Below, one piece after another: positions 1-7,472 of a stretch of 60,993 nt of DNA. Each line of letters opens with the position of its first letter. The first letter of the stretch is position 1. The stretch covers positions 1 to 60,993 of the forward strand of contig NZ_FZPA01000018.1 in the NCBI RefSeq assembly GCF_900188185.1. Reading direction: 5' to 3'. The notes beneath the pieces are model-generated. The model ran no database searches. It had not been told where the DNA came from and was given only the letters and a program-made list of their open reading frames with translations. The DNA is from Sphingopyxis indica (GTDB taxonomy: Bacteria > Pseudomonadota > Alphaproteobacteria > Sphingomonadales > Sphingomonadaceae). The position numbers and the translations under genes were made by a program.

Positions 1-225
1 GGCAATCGAACAGCGCTCCTCAAGCGATAAATGACGGTATCTCGACATGGCACCACCTGCTTGAGGTGTTGCACTTCGTTTGTGAACTCAGGGGGATCCA
101 CAGCAGCGCCGAAGTCATGGACCCCGGATCAAGTCCGGGGTGACGATGTGTGAAAACCGGCGTTTCACCCTTCCGGGTTTGCCGCCCTTATTGCAAACCC
201 TTCGCCAAGGCCATAACGCGCCGCC
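1..225. other. Left-edge region without a recognised gene
   Basis: No confident gene lies here. The + frame starting at base 3 is open from the window edge to a TGA at 141-143, so it could be the 3' end of a gene cut by the window. The last residues of that frame are encoded by the palindrome at 121-141, and I do not recognise the protein. The sequence seems less GC-rich than the gene that follows. No clear Shine-Dalgarno (SD) sequence is visible before the Mur ligase ATG at 226. Confidence 0.3.
121..141. repeat. Short palindromic repeat (REP-like hairpin)
   Basis: A perfect 8-bp inverted repeat (ACCCCGGA / TCCGGGGT) encloses a 5-nt loop. It lies between a possible upstream gene end and the Mur ligase start. 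Hairpins of this kind recur between sphingomonad genes. It could end upstream transcription, but no T run follows it. Confidence 0.6.
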
Positions 226-1608
226 ATGGCCGAAAACAAATCCTATTTCTTCTGCGGCATCGGCGGGTCGGGGATGCTGCCGCTCGCGATGATCGTCGCA
301 GCGCGCGGCGCGCACGTCGCGGGTTCGGACCGCAGCCGCGACCAGGGCCGCTCGGCCGACAAGTTCGACTGGATCGCAGGCCGCGGCATCGCGCTCTTTC
401 CGCAGGACGGCAGCGGCCTCGCCGCCGGCCAGACGCTCGTTGCCTCGGCGGCGGTCGAGGACAGCGTCCCCGATGTCGCGGCCGCGAACGCGCTCGGCCT
501 GCCGCGCATGACCCGCGCCGACCTCAACGCCGCGCTGTTCAACGAGGCGGCGCAGGCGATCGGCGTCGGGGGCACCAGCGGCAAGTCGACCGTCACCGGC
601 ATGATCGGCTGGATCCTCGAAAGCGCCGGGCGCAGGCCGACGGTGATGAACGGCGCGGTGATGCGCAATTTTGCGAATGCCGACAGGCCCTTTGCGAGCG
701 CGCTGATCGGCGACCGATCGACCTATGTCAGCGAGGTCGACGAAAGCGACGGGTCGATCGCACTCTATCGGCCCGATGTCGCGGTCGTCACCAACATCAG
801 CCTCGACCACAAGAGCCTCGACGAACTGCACGCCCTGTTCGGCGACTTCGCGGCCAAGGCGCGGATCGCAGTGATCAACGCCGACGACCCCGAATCGGCG
901 CCGCTGCTCGCGGGCGGCAATGTGATACGCTTCGGCTTCTCGAATGCGGCGGCGGTGCGCGGCAGCGATTTCGAGCCGATGCCCGACGGCTGCCGCTTCG
1001 TGGTTCATTTCGCGGGCGATCGTCACGCGGTCCGGCTGCGGATGCCGGGGCGGCACAACGCCATGAATGCCCTCGCCTCGATCGCCGCGGCGCGCGCGGT
1101 CAATGTGCCGGTCGCGCAGTCGGTCGCCGCGCTCGCCGGTTTTACGGGCCTCGCGCGGCGCTACGAAGTGCTCGGCCAGGCGGGCGGGGTGACGGTGATC
1201 GACGATTTCGCGCACAACCCCGACAAGGTCGCCGCGACCCTTGCGGCCGTTGCCGAACTGCCCGGCCGCGCGCTGCTCTTCTTTCAGCCGCACGGCTATG
1301 GCCCGCTCCGCCAGATGGGCAAGGAACTCGCCGCGAGCTTCGCACGGGGGATGCGCGCGGACGACAGGCTCTATGTCTGCGATCCCGTCTATTTCGGCGG
1401 CACCGTCGATCGCAGCATCGGCAGCGAGGCGTTGGTCGCCGATATTGTCGGGAGCGGCGGCGATGCGGTTCACCTGACGACGCGCGCCGCGTGCGGTGCG
1501 GCGATGCTGGAGGAGGCGCAGCCCGGCGACCGCATCCTGATCCTTGGCGCGCGCGACGATACGCTGACCGAATTCGGGAGGGATCTGCTCGTCCGCCTTG
1601 GCGGTTAG
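226..1608 (+). CDS. Mur ligase family protein (MurC/Mpl-like)
   Basis: ATP-dependent amide ligase of the peptidoglycan Mur family, 460 aa, probably cytoplasmic. The N-terminal Rossmann-like domain carries GIGGSGM at residues 11-17, as in UDP-MurNAc-binding MurC and Mpl. The ATP P-loop GGTSGKST is at residues 115-122, followed by the central domain with NISLDHK and a C-terminal domain with DDFAHNP. The length fits Mpl (about 450) slightly better than MurC (about 470-490). No other mur genes flank it, so this is probably not the dcw-cluster MurC. Murein recycling (joining tripeptide to UDP-MurNAc) is a reasonable inference, but MurC activity cannot be excluded. Its stop overlaps the convergent gene by 4 bp. 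Confidence 0.85.
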   Translation: MAENKSYFFCGIGGSGMLPLAMIVAARGAHVAGSDRSRDQGRSADKFDWIAGRGIALFPQDGSGLAAGQTLVASAAVEDSVPDVAAANALGLPRMTRADLNAALFNEAAQAIGVGGTSGKSTVTGMIGWILESAGRRPTVMNGAVMRNFANADRPFASALIGDRSTYVSEVDESDGSIALYRPDVAVVTNISLDHKSLDELHALFGDFAAKARIAVINADDPESAPLLAGGNVIRFGFSNAAAVRGSDFEPMPDGCRFVVHFAGDRHAVRLRMPGRHNAMNALASIAAARAVNVPVAQSVAALAGFTGLARRYEVLGQAGGVTVIDDFAHNPDKVAATLAAVAELPGRALLFFQPHGYGPLRQMGKELAASFARGMRADDRLYVCDPVYFGGTVDRSIGSEALVADIVGSGGDAVHLTTRAACGAAMLEEAQPGDRILILGARDDTLTEFGRDLLVRLGG

Positions 1609-1886
1609 CCGAACGTATCTTCGATGTTGCTGATGCCGGCCTTGCGGGCCCGATAACGTCCGATACCGAAGCCGACGAAGAAGACGACCGTTTCGAGGAC
1701 CAACTCGAACGCAATCGTGAAGATCATGGCGACACCCACCGGAACCTCTTCCCCGCCCGCAATCATGCCGCCGAGTCCGCCGAAGAGGCACGACAGCAGC
1801 AGGATGACCCCAGCGTGCTTCCACGCAAGCCGATCGCTGTTCATCCCCCAGCTAAAAAGACCGAACAGCGCAACAATTTCCAACAT
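1605..1886 (-). CDS. Small hypothetical membrane protein
   Basis: A 93-aa protein with three likely transmembrane segments, at about residues 1-14, 24-45 and 48-76, ending in a basic then polar tail (GRYRARKAG). The ATG at 1886 follows a GGGGGAA ribosome site on the minus strand. The gene converges on the Mur ligase, with the stop codons overlapping at 1605-1608, and diverges from the rpsF operon. I recognise no family. The hydrophobic pattern, good ribosome site and tight packing support a real gene. Confidence 0.6.
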   Translation of the reverse strand: MLEIVALFGLFSWGMNSDRLAWKHAGVILLLSCLFGGLGGMIAGGEEVPVGVAMIFTIAFELVLETVVFFVGFGIGRYRARKAGISNIEDTFG

Positions 1887-1958
1887 CCCGTTCCCCCTGA
1901 ATCCCGGCGGGAGTGTTGCGCGTCACCCCAGGAGGAGCAAGCCTTTTCGGACGCGACC

Positions 1959-1986
1959 TTGATTTCTACCCGCGAATCTGTATAGG
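1959..1986 (+). promoter_or_regulatory. Candidate promoter of the rpsF operon
   Basis: TTGATT at 1959-1964 and TATAGG at 1981-1986 are separated by 16 bp, a good sigma-70-like match in GC-rich DNA. Transcription would start near 1993, leaving a leader of about 130 nt before rpsF that contains the hairpin described at 2016-2061. Assignment is by pattern only. Confidence 0.45.
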
Positions 1987-2015
1987 CGCGATCCATTCGG
2001 GGCGAGGCCTTGTGC

Positions 2016-2061
2016 CTGTCGCCCCGTTTGCTTTGCACCAATAGGCAAAGCCGGACGACAG
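2016..2061 (+). promoter_or_regulatory. Candidate S6:S18-binding leader RNA
   Basis: An outer stem CTGTCG/CGACAG (2016-2021 with 2056-2061) encloses an inner stem GCTTTGC/GCAAAGC (2030-2036 with 2045-2051) with an 8-nt loop. CCG sits at 2051-2053, at the junction on the 3' side. Known rpsF leaders bound by the S6-S18 complex have this layout with an unpaired CCG, which allows autoregulation. The structure is visible; the function is inferred from position and family knowledge. Confidence 0.45.
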
Positions 2062-2122
2062 CCGGAGGGGTTTCGCGATCGGCGCGGAATCAGCGATCGG
2101 CCAAATCGAAGGAAGCGCAACC

Positions 2123-2488
2123 ATGCCGTTTTACGAGCATGTCTTTATCGCGCGTCAGGACCTGAGCCAGGCTCAGGTCGATGCGCTGGCGGAAAATGTC
2201 GCCACGATCGTCAGCGATCACCAGGGTACCGTTCACAAGACCGAAACCTGGGGCCTCAAGCAGCTCGCCTACAAGATCCAGAAGAACCGCAAGGGCCATT
2301 ATGCAATGGTCTCGGTCGAGGCGCCGGGCGAAGCCGTCACCGAAATCGAACGCCAGGCGGCGATCAACGAAGACATCATCCGCTGGCTGACCATCCGCGT
2401 CGACGAACTCGAAAAGGGTCCGTCGGTGATGATGCGCAAGCAGGAACGCCGTGGCGGCCGTGGCCGCGACCGCGACAGCGAAGACTAA
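2123..2488 (+). CDS. rpsF: 30S ribosomal protein S6
   Basis: Ribosomal protein S6, 121 aa, which pairs with S18 on the platform of the small subunit. The N-terminus begins [15 protein letters not shown] and the core contains [16 protein letters not shown], both typical of S6. A short Arg/Glu-rich tail ends the protein ([13 protein letters not shown]). The ATG is preceded by GAAGGAAG. It is first in the operon with rpsR (12-nt gap) and rplI (13-nt gap), the standard bacterial arrangement. A candidate leader that may bind the S6-S18 pair lies upstream. Confidence 0.97.
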   Translation: MPFYEHVFIARQDLSQAQVDALAENVATIVSDHQGTVHKTETWGLKQLAYKIQKNRKGHYAMVSVEAPGEAVTEIERQAAINEDIIRWLTIRVDELEKGPSVMMRKQERRGGRGRDRDSED

Positions 2489-2500
2489 GGAGAAAGCACC

Positions 2501-2725
2501 ATGGCACGACCCTTTTTCCGCCGTCGCAAGACCTGCCCCTTCAGCGCGAAGGACGCACCCGTCATCGACTACAAGGACGTCCGCCTGCTCCAGGGTTACC
2601 TGTCGGAGCGCGGCAAGATCGTCCCGTCGCGGATCACCGCGGTGTCCACCAAGAAGCAGCGCGAGCTGGCCCGTGCGATCAAGCGCGCCCGCCACATCGG
2701 CCTGCTCCCCTATATCGTGAAGTAA
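2501..2725 (+). CDS. rpsR: 30S ribosomal protein S18
   Basis: Ribosomal protein S18, 74 aa, the usual size. It has the family signatures RRRKTCPF near the N-terminus, [19 protein letters not shown] in the middle and [18 protein letters not shown] at the C-terminus. The start follows AAGGAGAAAGCACC. It is the second gene of the rpsF-rpsR-rplI operon and the binding partner of S6. Confidence 0.97.
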   Translation: MARPFFRRRKTCPFSAKDAPVIDYKDVRLLQGYLSERGKIVPSRITAVSTKKQRELARAIKRARHIGLLPYIVK

Positions 2726-2738
2726 GGAGGGCGGACCG

Positions 2739-3380
2739 ATGGAAGTCATCCTGCTCGAACGTATCGAGAAATTGGGCGGTATCGGCGACGTCGTCACCGT
2801 CAAGAACGGCTTTGCCCGCAATTTCCTGTTGCCCAACAACAAGGCGCTGCGCGCGAACGAAGCCAACCGCAAGGTCTTTGAAGCCAATCGCGCGAAGATC
2901 GAATCGGACAATGCCGAACGCCGCACCGCCGCCGAAGGCCGGGCCAAGGACTTCGACGGCAAGCAGATCGTCCTGATCCGCCAGGCATCGAACACCGGCC
3001 AGCTCTATGGCTCGGTTTCGGTGCGCGACATCGTCGACGCGCTGGCCGAGGATGGCGCCAACGGCGTCACCAAGGCGATGATCGAGCTCGAACGCCCGAT
3101 CAAGTCGCTCGGCCTGTTCGACGTCAAGGTCAAGCTGCACCCCGAGGTTGCGGTGACCGTCAGCGTCAACGTCGCGCGCTCGCCCGACGAGGCCGAGATG
3201 CAGAAGGAAGGCATCGACGTCATCGCCGCGATGTTCGAGGAAGAACAGGCTGCGATGGCCGCCGCGGCGCTCGAGCCCGACAGCGAAGACGAGTTCGAAG
3301 AGGGCACGCCTCCGTCGGACGCCGCCGCCGACGAAGCTCCCGCCGAGGACGAAGCGAGCGAGGAAGACGAAGAGGCCTGA
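2739..3380 (+). CDS. rplI: 50S ribosomal protein L9 with acidic C-terminal extension
   Basis: Ribosomal protein L9, 213 aa, which binds 23S rRNA through its N-terminal domain. The N-terminus (MEVILLERIEKLGGIGDVV, then KNGFARNFLLPNNKA) is canonical. The family is usually near 150 aa. Here about 60 extra residues, rich in Asp, Glu and Ala (for example DEAPAEDEASEEDEEA), follow the C-terminal domain. An overlapping SD (AAGGAGGGCGGACCG) precedes the ATG. It closes the operon and is followed by a hairpin terminator. Confidence 0.96.
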   Translation: MEVILLERIEKLGGIGDVVTVKNGFARNFLLPNNKALRANEANRKVFEANRAKIESDNAERRTAAEGRAKDFDGKQIVLIRQASNTGQLYGSVSVRDIVDALAEDGANGVTKAMIELERPIKSLGLFDVKVKLHPEVAVTVSVNVARSPDEAEMQKEGIDVIAAMFEEEQAAMAAAALEPDSEDEFEEGTPPSDAAADEAPAEDEASEEDEEA

Positions 3381-3410
3381 GCCGCTTCGCTTTGCTTGCT
3401 GAGACAAGAG

Positions 3411-3440
3411 AGGCCCCGGCGCGATGCTCCGGGGCCTTTT
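3411..3440 (+). terminator. Rho-independent terminator after rplI
   Basis: A 9-bp perfect stem (AGGCCCCGG/CCGGGGCCT) with a 9-nt loop is followed by TTTT. It starts 30 nt after the rplI stop and fits intrinsic termination of the ribosomal operon. Confidence 0.8.
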
Positions 3441-3487
3441 CTCATGCGCGGACACGGGTGGTGGCGGGGCAGAAGGGCGGCTTCGGG

Positions 3488-3547
3488 GGGAGCGGACATA
3501 GACCAACCCCTCCTCTGAAGAGGAGGGGCTTAAGAACGTCCGCTCCC
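3488..3547. repeat. Nested palindromic repeat between convergent genes
   Basis: The outer arms GGGAGCGGAC/GTCCGCTCCC (3488-3497 with 3538-3547) enclose a 9-bp inner hairpin, CCCCTCCTC/GAGGAGGGG, with loop TGAA (3507-3528). It sits between the 3' ends of rplI and trxB and may act as a bidirectional terminator. The inner hairpin, followed by CTTAA, resembles the one at 17846-17866. Confidence 0.65.
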
Positions 3548-3569
3548 GCCCGATTCTTGCCGCCCGCCC

Positions 3570-4535
3570 CTACGCGTCCACCATCGCATGATATTCCGCT
3601 TCCGCCAGAAAGCGTTCGGCGTCGAGCGCCGCCATGCAACCCATGCCCGCGGCGGTGACCGCCTGGCGATAGATTTTGTCGGTAACGTCGCCCGCGGCGA
3701 AGATGCCGGGGATCGCGGTCAGCGAGGTGCCGGGGGTGACCTCGAGATAGCCGTCGGCATCGAGCGGCAGCTTGCCCCTGAACAATTCGGTCGCCGGGCT
3801 GTGGCCGATCGCGACGAAGCCGCCGTCGGTCGCCTCATGACTCGCCTCGCCGGTTTCGGTGTCGATCAGGTCGACCCCGACGAGTCCCGCATTGCCCTCG
3901 CCCGCGACGAAGCGCGCGACCTTTTTGTTCCACAGGACCTTGATCTTGGGATTGGCGAAGAGGCGGTCCTGCAGGATCTTTTCGGCGCGCAGGCTGTCGC
4001 GGCGGTGGATCAGCGTCACATCGTCGCTGTGGTTGGTCAGGTAGAGCGCTTCTTCGACCGCGGTGTTGCCGCCGCCGATCACCACCACCTTCTTGCCGCG
4101 ATAGAAAAAGCCGTCGCACGTCGCGCACGCCGACACGCCCTTGCCGCCGAGTTCCTGCTCGCCCTCGACGCCGAGCCATTTCGCCTGCGCGCCCGTCGCG
4201 ATGACCAGCGTCTCGGCCAGATAGACATCGCCGCCGTCGCCGGTCAGCTTGAACGGGCGCTGCGACACGTCGACATCGACGATCGTGTCCCAGATCATCG
4301 TCGTGCCGACATGCACCGCCTGCGCGGTCATCTGTTCCATCAGCCACGGCCCCTGGATCACCTCGGCGAATCCGGGGTAATTTTCGACATCGGTGGTGAT
4401 GGTGAGCTGGCCGCCGGGCTGGAGCCCCTGCACGACGATCGGCTTCATCCCGGCGCGCGCGGCATAGATGGCCGCCGACAGGCCGGCGGGGCCCGAGCCG
4501 AGAATGAGCATCCTGGTGTGATGGGTAGTGGGCAT
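3570..4535 (-). CDS. trxB: Thioredoxin-disulfide reductase
   Basis: FAD-dependent NADPH:thioredoxin reductase, 321 aa, the same length as the E. coli enzyme, cytoplasmic. FAD-binding LILGSGPAGLSAAIYAARAG lies at the N-terminus. The redox-active CATC (SACATCDGFF) is in the NADPH domain, followed by VVIGGGNTAVEEAL and HRRD. The C-terminal FAD contact GIFAAGDVTDKIYRQ is present. I chose the ATG at 4535, with AAGGA seven bases upstream, because the longer open frame adds 45 residues that do not resemble the family and overlap the divergent gene. Confidence 0.96.
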   Translation of the reverse strand: MPTTHHTRMLILGSGPAGLSAAIYAARAGMKPIVVQGLQPGGQLTITTDVENYPGFAEVIQGPWLMEQMTAQAVHVGTTMIWDTIVDVDVSQRPFKLTGDGGDVYLAETLVIATGAQAKWLGVEGEQELGGKGVSACATCDGFFYRGKKVVVIGGGNTAVEEALYLTNHSDDVTLIHRRDSLRAEKILQDRLFANPKIKVLWNKKVARFVAGEGNAGLVGVDLIDTETGEASHEATDGGFVAIGHSPATELFRGKLPLDADGYLEVTPGTSLTAIPGIFAAGDVTDKIYRQAVTAAGMGCMAALDAERFLAEAEYHAMVDA

Positions 4536-4633
4536 GATCGTCCTTCGCTGGCGCCGCTCCGGCGCTGGGAGCGTGAGATGGGTGTTGCCAATCGCGCTAG
4601 CAAGGGACAGGCTGCGCGCCAAGGGGGAGCGGC

Positions 4634-5632
4634 ATGATCGAGGATGAAGAGGCACCGGAGGCCCACGCATCGACCACGTCGCGCCAGCGCTGGCGCCTGG
4701 TCACCACGCTAGTTGCGGCCGCAGCGGTCGCGCTCGGAATCTATCTGATTGCCGAGGCGGGCACCGGCGCCGCCGTCAGCTACACGCTGCTCATCATATT
4801 GCCGGCCATCCTCTCCGCGACCATAGCCTGGGTAGGAAGCGCAACCGGAGGCTGGCGGGCAACCACCTTCTTTCTCGTTCCAGTATGGCTGGCGGTGGGG
4901 ATCGCGGCGATCGGAGCGCTGTTCCTGCGGGAAGGCGTGATCTGCATCCTGATGCTGCTACCACTGTGGCTGATCTTCGGCCTGATCGGCGTTTGGCCGG
5001 TATATCTGCACCGACGCGCTCAACGACATGTGGACAGCAATATCTTTCGGGCCAATGCACTGTTGCTGCTTCCTCTTCTGACGCTGATCGTCGAGCAGCA
5101 TGTCGATCCCCCGCGCACAACCTATATCGTGGCGCGCGAAATCGTCGTCGATGCGCCCCCCGGCAGGGTCTGGGAGCAACTTCTCGCTATTCCGGCGATC
5201 GGACGGACCGAAGGACGCTGGACAGTCAGCCAGAACCTGATCCGCCTGCCGCGCCCGACCAGCGCCCTGCTGTCGGGACGCGGGGTCGGCGCGGTGCGCG
5301 ATGCGCGCTGGCAAGGGGGTATCCGCTTTGAAGAGATCGTCACGCGCTGGCAAACTGGACGAGAGCTTGCGTGGCGCTTCTCCTTCCCCGACCCCTCAAT
5401 CTATCGGAGAACCGACCGGCACATCAACCCGCACAGCCGCCAACTTCGCATCGAAGACGGCGGTTATCGCCTTCTGCCGCTTGCTGGAGGACGCACGAAA
5501 ATACATCTTTGGACACGCTATCGGATCGCGACGCCCGTGAACGCCTATGCCGCAATGTGGGGCGAATTGATTCTTGGGGACATTCAGAACAATGTGCTGG
5601 CAATCATAGCCTTCCGCCTGAGGGGAGAATAA
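4634..5632 (+). CDS. Membrane protein with C-terminal SRPBCC (START-like) domain
   Basis: A 332-aa protein. The first half holds about four to five hydrophobic segments (about residues 24-42, 48-68, 78-97, 100-122 and 140-155). The second half, from about residue 165, begins YIVAREIVVDAPPGRVWEQL, the opening strand and helix of a polyketide-cyclase/START (SRPBCC) fold that binds hydrophobic ligands. GGGGGAGC precedes the ATG. It is divergent from trxB and is followed two bases later by a methyltransferase, so the two are probably cotranscribed. The ligand is unknown. Confidence 0.75.
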   Translation: MIEDEEAPEAHASTTSRQRWRLVTTLVAAAAVALGIYLIAEAGTGAAVSYTLLIILPAILSATIAWVGSATGGWRATTFFLVPVWLAVGIAAIGALFLREGVICILMLLPLWLIFGLIGVWPVYLHRRAQRHVDSNIFRANALLLLPLLTLIVEQHVDPPRTTYIVAREIVVDAPPGRVWEQLLAIPAIGRTEGRWTVSQNLIRLPRPTSALLSGRGVGAVRDARWQGGIRFEEIVTRWQTGRELAWRFSFPDPSIYRRTDRHINPHSRQLRIEDGGYRLLPLAGGRTKIHLWTRYRIATPVNAYAAMWGELILGDIQNNVLAIIAFRLRGE

Positions 5633-5634
5633 GG

Positions 5635-6261
5635 ATGGCCAACTGGTGGGACCGCCATATCGTACCGCGCCTCATCAAGGGCGCCTGCTCGCAGGGACAG
5701 ATCATGAAGGCGCGCAGCAAGGTCGTGCCCCATGCCACGGGCGAGGTGCTCGAACTCGGCTGCGGCGGCGGGATCAATATGGAATTTTATGACCGGAGCC
5801 GCGTCACGGGCTTCACCGGGCTCGACCCCTCGCCCGAATTGCTCGCGATGAGCCGCGCGGCGGCGCAGGCGCATGGGATCGAGGCGCGGATCGAAGGCGG
5901 AGTCGGCGAGGCGATGCCCTTCGATGACGCCTGCTTCGACACGGTGGTGACGACCTTCACCCTCTGCTCGGTCGCCGACCAGGCGGCGGTGCTCGCCGAA
6001 ATCCGCCGCGTGCTGCGGCCGGGGGGCACCGCGATCTTCCTCGAACATGGCCGTGCGCCCGATCCCGGCGTCGCCAGATGGCAGCGGCGCATCGAGCCGC
6101 TGTGGAAGCGCATCGGCGGCAATTGCCACCTGACGCGGCCGATCGCCGACGCCTATGCAAAAGCCGGGTTCGCGGTCGACCGGCAGGGCGCACATTATAT
6201 GCCAAAGACCCCGCGGCCGTTCGGCTGGGTCGAATATGGCACGGCGCGGGTAGCGGGCTGA
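5635..6261 (+). CDS. Class I SAM-dependent methyltransferase
   Basis: A 208-aa small-molecule methyltransferase of the UbiE/COQ5-like group. SAM motif I is VLELGCGGGINMEFY at about residue 40, followed by TGLDPSPELL (acidic residue for the ribose), motif II FDTVVTTFTLCSV and motif III LRPGGTAIFLEHGRAPD. I start it at the ATG at 5635, just after GGGGAGAATAAGG, rather than at an upstream in-frame start that would add 88 residues overlapping the preceding gene. The substrate cannot be told. Coupling to the START-like membrane protein suggests a lipid or isoprenoid-like substrate, which is speculation. Confidence 0.85.
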   Translation: MANWWDRHIVPRLIKGACSQGQIMKARSKVVPHATGEVLELGCGGGINMEFYDRSRVTGFTGLDPSPELLAMSRAAAQAHGIEARIEGGVGEAMPFDDACFDTVVTTFTLCSVADQAAVLAEIRRVLRPGGTAIFLEHGRAPDPGVARWQRRIEPLWKRIGGNCHLTRPIADAYAKAGFAVDRQGAHYMPKTPRPFGWVEYGTARVAG

Positions 6262-6322
6262 AGCGCCGCCGAGCACGAGGGTCCGTTTTCGGGCGATAGG
6301 CGACGATCGGCATTTCATAACC

Positions 6323-6403
6323 TTGTCATTCCCGCGAAAGCGGGAATCCAGAGCGGGGTCAGCCGGCGCACGCTCTGGATTCCCGCTTTCGCGGGAATGA
6401 CAA
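6323..6403. repeat. 33-bp inverted repeat (dispersed palindrome)
   Basis: Perfect 33-bp arms (6323-6355 and 6371-6403) surround a 15-nt spacer. Each arm contains its own small hairpin, TTCCCGCGAAAGCGGGAA. This matches a dispersed palindrome seen in many sphingomonad genomes (from general knowledge). It lies after the methyltransferase gene. Confidence 0.8.
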
Positions 6404-6692
6404 AGAGAGAGGGACGGCCGCTCCCCACCCCAAAGCCGACTTCGAAAAAAACGCTGTCCTACATTGTCCGGCTGTGCCAGCCTTCGTCTCGGCTCTTTCG
6501 AGATGTGGATAAAAGCGGTCACGGCCCGGCTTGCGGATGCGGGGAACCGGCGCGGCATGGTCGCCGAACGCGGCCCATCGGCGGCCGCACAAGGCTGAAC
6601 TTCACTGAACTTTGAAACGACGGCGCGGACCCAGCCCGCGATAACCAAAGACGGCGATGGCAACTGGCCACCCCAAAGCCGACGCGCCGCCG
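6404..6692. other. Intergenic region with no recognised gene
   Basis: Together with 6262-6322 and the repeat, this makes a gap of about 430 bp between the methyltransferase and trhO ends. I see no convincing coding frame or RNA gene. A 16-bp direct repeat, CCACCCCAAAGCCGAC, occurs at 6425-6440 and 6668-6683, suggesting an old duplication or excision scar. Confidence 0.4.
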
Positions 6693-7421
6693 CTATTCCT
6701 TCTCGCCCACCTCGACGAGCCCGTGCCCGACGCTCACCCGCTCGTCGAAGACGAAGCAGCTGCCGTGCCAGCGGCTCTCCGTCTCGGGCACCTGTTCGAG
6801 ATAGGCGAGAATGCCGCCCTTCAGGTGGACGACGTCGGCGACGCCCTCGCTTTTCAGGAAAGCGGTCGATTTTTCGCAGCGGATGCCGCCGGTGCAGAAC
6901 ATCGCAATGCGCTTGCCCGCAAATTCCGCCGCATGGTCGCGCCACCAGCGCGGAAAATCGCCGAAACTCTTCGTATGCGGGTTCACCGCGCCATCGAAGC
7001 TGCCATAGCCGACCTCGAAATCGTTGCGCGTGTCGATGACGACGGTGCCGGGGTCGTCGACCACGGCGTTCCAGTCGGCGGGCGCGACATAGGCGCCGGC
7101 CTCGCGCGCCGGGTCGATCCCCGGCACCTTCATCGTCACGATTTCCTTCTTGAGCCGCACCTTCATCCGCTGGAACGGCATCGCCGCGGCGGTCGAATAT
7201 TTGATGTCGAGGTCGGCGCAGTCCGGTAGCGAACGCACATGGCCGACTACCGCAGCGATGCCGGCCTCGCTCCCCGCGATCGTGCCGTTGACCCCCTCGC
7301 GCGCGAGCAGCAGCGTGCCCTTCACCCCATGCGCATTGCAGAGCGCGAGCAGCGGTTCGCGCAGCGCGGCCGGGTCGTCGAACGGCGCGAAACGATAGAG
7401 GGCGGCGACGGTGAAGTTCAT
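6693..7421 (-). CDS. trhO: tRNA uridine(34) hydroxylase, rhodanese family
   Basis: A 242-aa YceA/TrhO-type protein that makes 5-hydroxyuridine at tRNA position 34. An N-terminal acylphosphatase-like domain (NFTVAALYRFAPFDDP, then REGVNGTIAGSE) is followed by a rhodanese domain with VVIDTRNDFEVGYGSF and the active-site loop FCTGGIRCEKS, both conserved in TrhO. The first Met of the open frame is 30 bases upstream. I prefer 7421 because MNFTVAALYRF is the usual beginning and AAAGG precedes it. It is encoded downstream of, and on the same strand as, the GMC oxidoreductase. Confidence 0.9.
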   Translation of the reverse strand: MNFTVAALYRFAPFDDPAALREPLLALCNAHGVKGTLLLAREGVNGTIAGSEAGIAAVVGHVRSLPDCADLDIKYSTAAAMPFQRMKVRLKKEIVTMKVPGIDPAREAGAYVAPADWNAVVDDPGTVVIDTRNDFEVGYGSFDGAVNPHTKSFGDFPRWWRDHAAEFAGKRIAMFCTGGIRCEKSTAFLKSEGVADVVHLKGGILAYLEQVPETESRWHGSCFVFDERVSVGHGLVEVGEKE

Positions 7422-7472
7422 GGCGGCCGCCTTTAGCCGGGGCTGCCGCACGAAGTCGAGAGGCCGCGCGCC

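Noticed and set aside
1..143. 3' end of a transposase gene
   Set aside because: An open frame reaches the window edge, but nothing in about 46 residues identifies a transposase and the end is made of a palindrome.
115..1824. Long minus-strand open frame (569 codons) opposite the Mur ligase
   Set aside because: It is the antisense of a clear Mur ligase, Arg-rich and without recognisable motifs, as expected for open shadow frames in GC-rich DNA.
6323..6403. Possible insertion sequence or CRISPR unit
   Set aside because: It is a single inverted repeat with no transposase and no regularly spaced repeats. No CRISPR array or cas gene was seen anywhere in the window.
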